NCBI GenBank assembly: GCA_964480475.1
Contig: CAYZPW010000129.1
Location: forward strand, 1-7,278
Length of the DNA stretch: 7,278 bases
From: CAYZPW01 sp964480475
GTDB lineage: Bacteria > B130-G9
Direction: 5' to 3'
Below the pieces are notes generated by a model. The model ran no database searches. It had not been told where the DNA came from and worked only from the letters and a program-made list of their open reading frames with translations. The position numbers and the translations under genes are program-made. The stretch's first letter is position 1. Each line of letters begins with the position of its first letter. Below are positions 5,230 to 7,278 of the stretch, in pieces.

Positions 5230-6196
5230 GTCCACGAAGTTCTCGAACGAGCGGGCCAAACCGCTCGTTCTGACGATCGGCAACTTCGACGGCGTCCATT
5301 TGGCGCATCGAGCACTGCTTGCCGCGGTGGTCAGGACGGCGAAGGAGCTGGGGGGCGTCCCAGGCGCGATTACTTTTGTGCCCCATCCGCTCAAGGTTCT
5401 TCTCAAGAACCCCGACATCAAGCTGTTGACCACGTTGAAGGACAGGGCGGCCCTGATTGAACAGAGCGGCATCGAGCTTCTCTTCAGGCTGAGGTTCGAC
5501 GACGCGCTGGCAGGGACGAGTGCCCGTGATTTCGTAAAGAATGTCCTACACGATGACCTTCGGATAGCGGCACTTGTCGTCGGTCCTGGTTACTCTCTCG
5601 GTCGCAACAAGGAGGGCAATCTCGCCTTCTTACAGGAGACTGGAATCAGGTTCGGCTTCGACGTGATTGAGGTCCCTCGTCAGGATGTGGATGGCACCAT
5701 CGTGAGCAGCACCAAAATAAGGGAGTGCCTCCTCAACGGGGACATCGGTCTGGCAAGTCGTCTTCTGGGCCGGCCCTATTCGATTACGGGAACGGTGGAT
5801 AGATGCTCCGGCAGGGGCCACGGGCTCGGCTTCCCGACTGCGAATCTGGTCGCCGTTGAGACGCTTCTGCCGCAGAACGGTGTGTACATAACCCAATCCG
5901 ACGTTGACGGCCGAACATACCATTCGGTAACCAATATCGGGCATCACCCGACGTTCTTCTCGGAGACAACCGCCGTCGAAACCCACATACTCGACCACCG
6001 GATAGACCTTTACGGCGAATCGGTCAAGATATCCTTTCTGAAGAGATTGAGGCCTGAGCATCGCTACGCCTCGAGAGAGGAGCTCATCAGACAGATCTGC
6101 TCCGATATCGACGTGGCCAGGGAGTTTTTTCATCTTCAGGACCAGGAACGCCTGGAGAGCAGTTTTACGGTCGAGAAGAGACGCGTCAAGGCATAG
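5216..6196 (+). CDS. ribF: Bifunctional riboflavin kinase / FMN adenylyltransferase (FAD synthetase)
   Basis: RibF phosphorylates riboflavin to FMN and then adenylylates FMN to FAD. The 326-residue length fits. The N-terminal adenylyltransferase domain shows TIGNFDGVH (20-28), FVPHP (54-58), DFVKNVL (105-111), the GPGYSLG loop (123-129) and SSTKIRE (164-170). The C-terminal kinase domain has GRGHGLGFPTANL (199-211), NIGHHPTF (240-247), VETHILD (254-260), DLYG (264-267) and the closing YASREELIRQICSDI region. The kinase motifs look complete. The adenylyltransferase HxGH motif reads H28-L-A-H31, with Ala for the usual Gly. The later loop lacks the usual Asp/Asn and Phe residues (commonly G-x-D/N-F-x-F-G), and FVPHP has Val where an acidic residue is common. 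FMN synthesis is therefore safe to predict; FAD synthesis may be reduced. The gene overlaps the previous one and lies 4 nt before the glycosyltransferase. Confidence 0.94.
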   Translation: MQILESTKFSNERAKPLVLTIGNFDGVHLAHRALLAAVVRTAKELGGVPGAITFVPHPLKVLLKNPDIKLLTTLKDRAALIEQSGIELLFRLRFDDALAGTSARDFVKNVLHDDLRIAALVVGPGYSLGRNKEGNLAFLQETGIRFGFDVIEVPRQDVDGTIVSSTKIRECLLNGDIGLASRLLGRPYSITGTVDRCSGRGHGLGFPTANLVAVETLLPQNGVYITQSDVDGRTYHSVTNIGHHPTFFSETTAVETHILDHRIDLYGESVKISFLKRLRPEHRYASREELIRQICSDIDVAREFFHLQDQERLESSFTVEKRRVKA

Positions 6197-6200
6197 CGGC

Positions 6201-7278
6201 GTGGCTCAGAATCAGATTGTCGGGTTTCGTAGGGGCGTGGTCTCAGACCCGCCCGATGTACAGTTCTCAATCGCGTGCCTCTCTCATCTTTCTTGGGACA
6301 AGAACCTGTTCCAACGACCGCAGCAGGTCATGAGCAGACTGGCGAGGCGCCATCCGGTAGAGTATTTCTGCCAAGTCCCCACCAAGGCGTTCTGGTCGCT
6401 GCCGAGAACATCCACGTTCTGCTACACGTTTTCGCCTGGTGCAAACGTCCAGGTGAGCTACGTCCCGTTCTTGCCGATGACGGGCAAGAGTCTGCTGTTC
6501 AGGAGCGTCAACCGGCGGCTTTACACCCGCAAGGTGGCCTCGGTAATCAGAAAAGGCGCCCGGCGGCGCGCGGATACTGGACCTCTGGTTCTGTGGCTGT
6601 ATCATCCCAAGGACCTCCGGATACTCGACCTGCTGGCGCCTGACCTCGTGGTCTATGACTGCATGGACGAGTTCCAGGCGTTCGTGCACTCGGAGCCCGA
6701 GACGCGCCAGTTTGAGCGACGGATGCTAAAGCGAGCCGACATCGTCTTTGCGGGCGGCCGCTCGCTCTTTGAGGCCAAAAAGGAGTTCAACCCGAACGTG
6801 CATCTCTTCCCATGCGGCGTCGAGTTTGAGCACTTCGCGAAGGCAACTGCCCCGGACAGCACGATCGCCGACGAGATGAAGGCAATTCCACGTCCTGTTA
6901 TTGGCTACGTGGGCGCCGTGGACGAGCGACTCGACTACGACTTGCTCGAGGCAAGCGCAAGAGAAAACCCCGGCTGGTCGTTCGTCCTAATTGGCCCGCT
7001 GCTGAAGGTCAATCCAGAGCGGCTGTTCGCGATGCCAAACGTCTTTTACCTGGGCGCGAAGCCCTACGCCGAGCTCGCAGGTTTTTTGAAGGCGTTTGAC
7101 GTCGCGATGATGCCGTTTGCCATTACGGAGCTCACGATGAAGATCAGCCCGACAAAGACGCTCGAGTATCTTAGCGCCGCCCTGCCGGTGGTCTCGTCCC
7201 GCGTGCCTGACGTCGTGGCAGACTACTCGGACCTCGTCGAGTTATGCGACAGCCCCGCCTCATTCGATGAGGCCATAA
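6201..7278 (+). CDS. GT-B glycosyltransferase (GT4/TuaH-like), 3' end beyond window
   Basis: An open frame runs from GTG 6201 to the window edge, giving 359 codons without a stop. The N-terminal domain has SHLSWDKNLFQRPQQVMSRL (28-47), a pattern seen in a group of GT-B glycosyltransferases, then LVLWLYHPKDL and VVYDCMDEFQAF (150-161). The C-terminal domain has NPNVHLFPCGVEFEHF (197-212), the donor-site opener VIGYVGAVDERLDYDLL (233-249), FVLIGP and PTKTLEYLSAALPVVSS (317-333), with the Glu expected to hold the donor sugar nucleotide. It presumably transfers a sugar during synthesis of a surface glycan; donor and acceptor cannot be told. Start choice is uncertain: GTG 6201 follows the ribF stop by 4 nt with a weak AAGG upstream, while GTG 6237 is closer to the conserved domain. 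The gene probably ends soon after the window, since the fold is nearly complete. Confidence 0.88.
   Translation, partial: MAQNQIVGFRRGVVSDPPDVQFSIACLSHLSWDKNLFQRPQQVMSRLARRHPVEYFCQVPTKAFWSLPRTSTFCYTFSPGANVQVSYVPFLPMTGKSLLFRSVNRRLYTRKVASVIRKGARRRADTGPLVLWLYHPKDLRILDLLAPDLVVYDCMDEFQAFVHSEPETRQFERRMLKRADIVFAGGRSLFEAKKEFNPNVHLFPCGVEFEHFAKATAPDSTIADEMKAIPRPVIGYVGAVDERLDYDLLEASARENPGWSFVLIGPLLKVNPERLFAMPNVFYLGAKPYAELAGFLKAFDVAMMPFAITELTMKISPTKTLEYLSAALPVVSSRVPDVVADYSDLVELCDSPASFDEAI

Noticed and set aside
5630..6133. 167-codon open frame on the minus strand
   Set aside because: Antisense to the kinase half of ribF, whose motifs are intact; no ribosome binding site or family motif supports it.
6275..6643. 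122-codon plus-strand open frame after ribF
   Set aside because: It lies in a different frame from the glycosyltransferase, whose frame runs unbroken through this region with conserved motifs.

Overview
The window is a gene-dense bacterial segment with no phage, transposon, CRISPR or RNA gene that I can recognise. Base composition looks moderately GC-rich (high fifties percent by eye). Despite this, Ile AUA and Arg AGG/AGA codons are common in every gene, and the codon style is uniform throughout. Short 7-bp tandem repeats occur at one gene junction. No gene gives a firm taxonomic placement; an uncultured bacterial lineage is my guess, not a demonstration.

Layout. Positions 1-34 hold the first 11 codons of a gene on the minus strand, which may be a sugar-nucleotide epimerase. 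Positions 35-215 form a divergent intergenic region with several perfect inverted repeats. From 216 to the right edge everything reads on the plus strand with almost no gaps: an ABC-2 polysaccharide-export permease (216-1061), its ATPase with a C-terminal substrate-binding domain (1061-2374), a stand-alone CinA N-terminal-type protein (2384-3154), nicotinate-nucleotide pyrophosphorylase NadC (3141-3971), a VanZ-like membrane protein with a long polar insert (4012-5229), riboflavin kinase/FAD synthetase RibF (5216-6196) and a glycosyltransferase cut by the window end (6201 onward). Three junctions overlap, two are separated by 9 and 4 nt, and one has a 40-nt gap. No terminator is visible, so one polycistronic transcript is plausible.

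How the genes fit together. The Wzm/Wzt-type transporter, the glycosyltransferase and perhaps the divergent gene suit an O-antigen, capsule or other surface-glycan locus. Between them lie three nucleotide-cofactor genes: a CinA-type protein of the family linked to ADP-ribose/NAD turnover, NadC for NAD synthesis and RibF for FMN/FAD synthesis. The VanZ-like protein is also probably an envelope protein. I see no evidence for an entirely new system. The points most worth a second look are the altered adenylyltransferase motifs of RibF, the uncharacterised polar domain of the VanZ-like protein, the heptad repeats at its start, and the inverted repeats in the divergent intergenic region.
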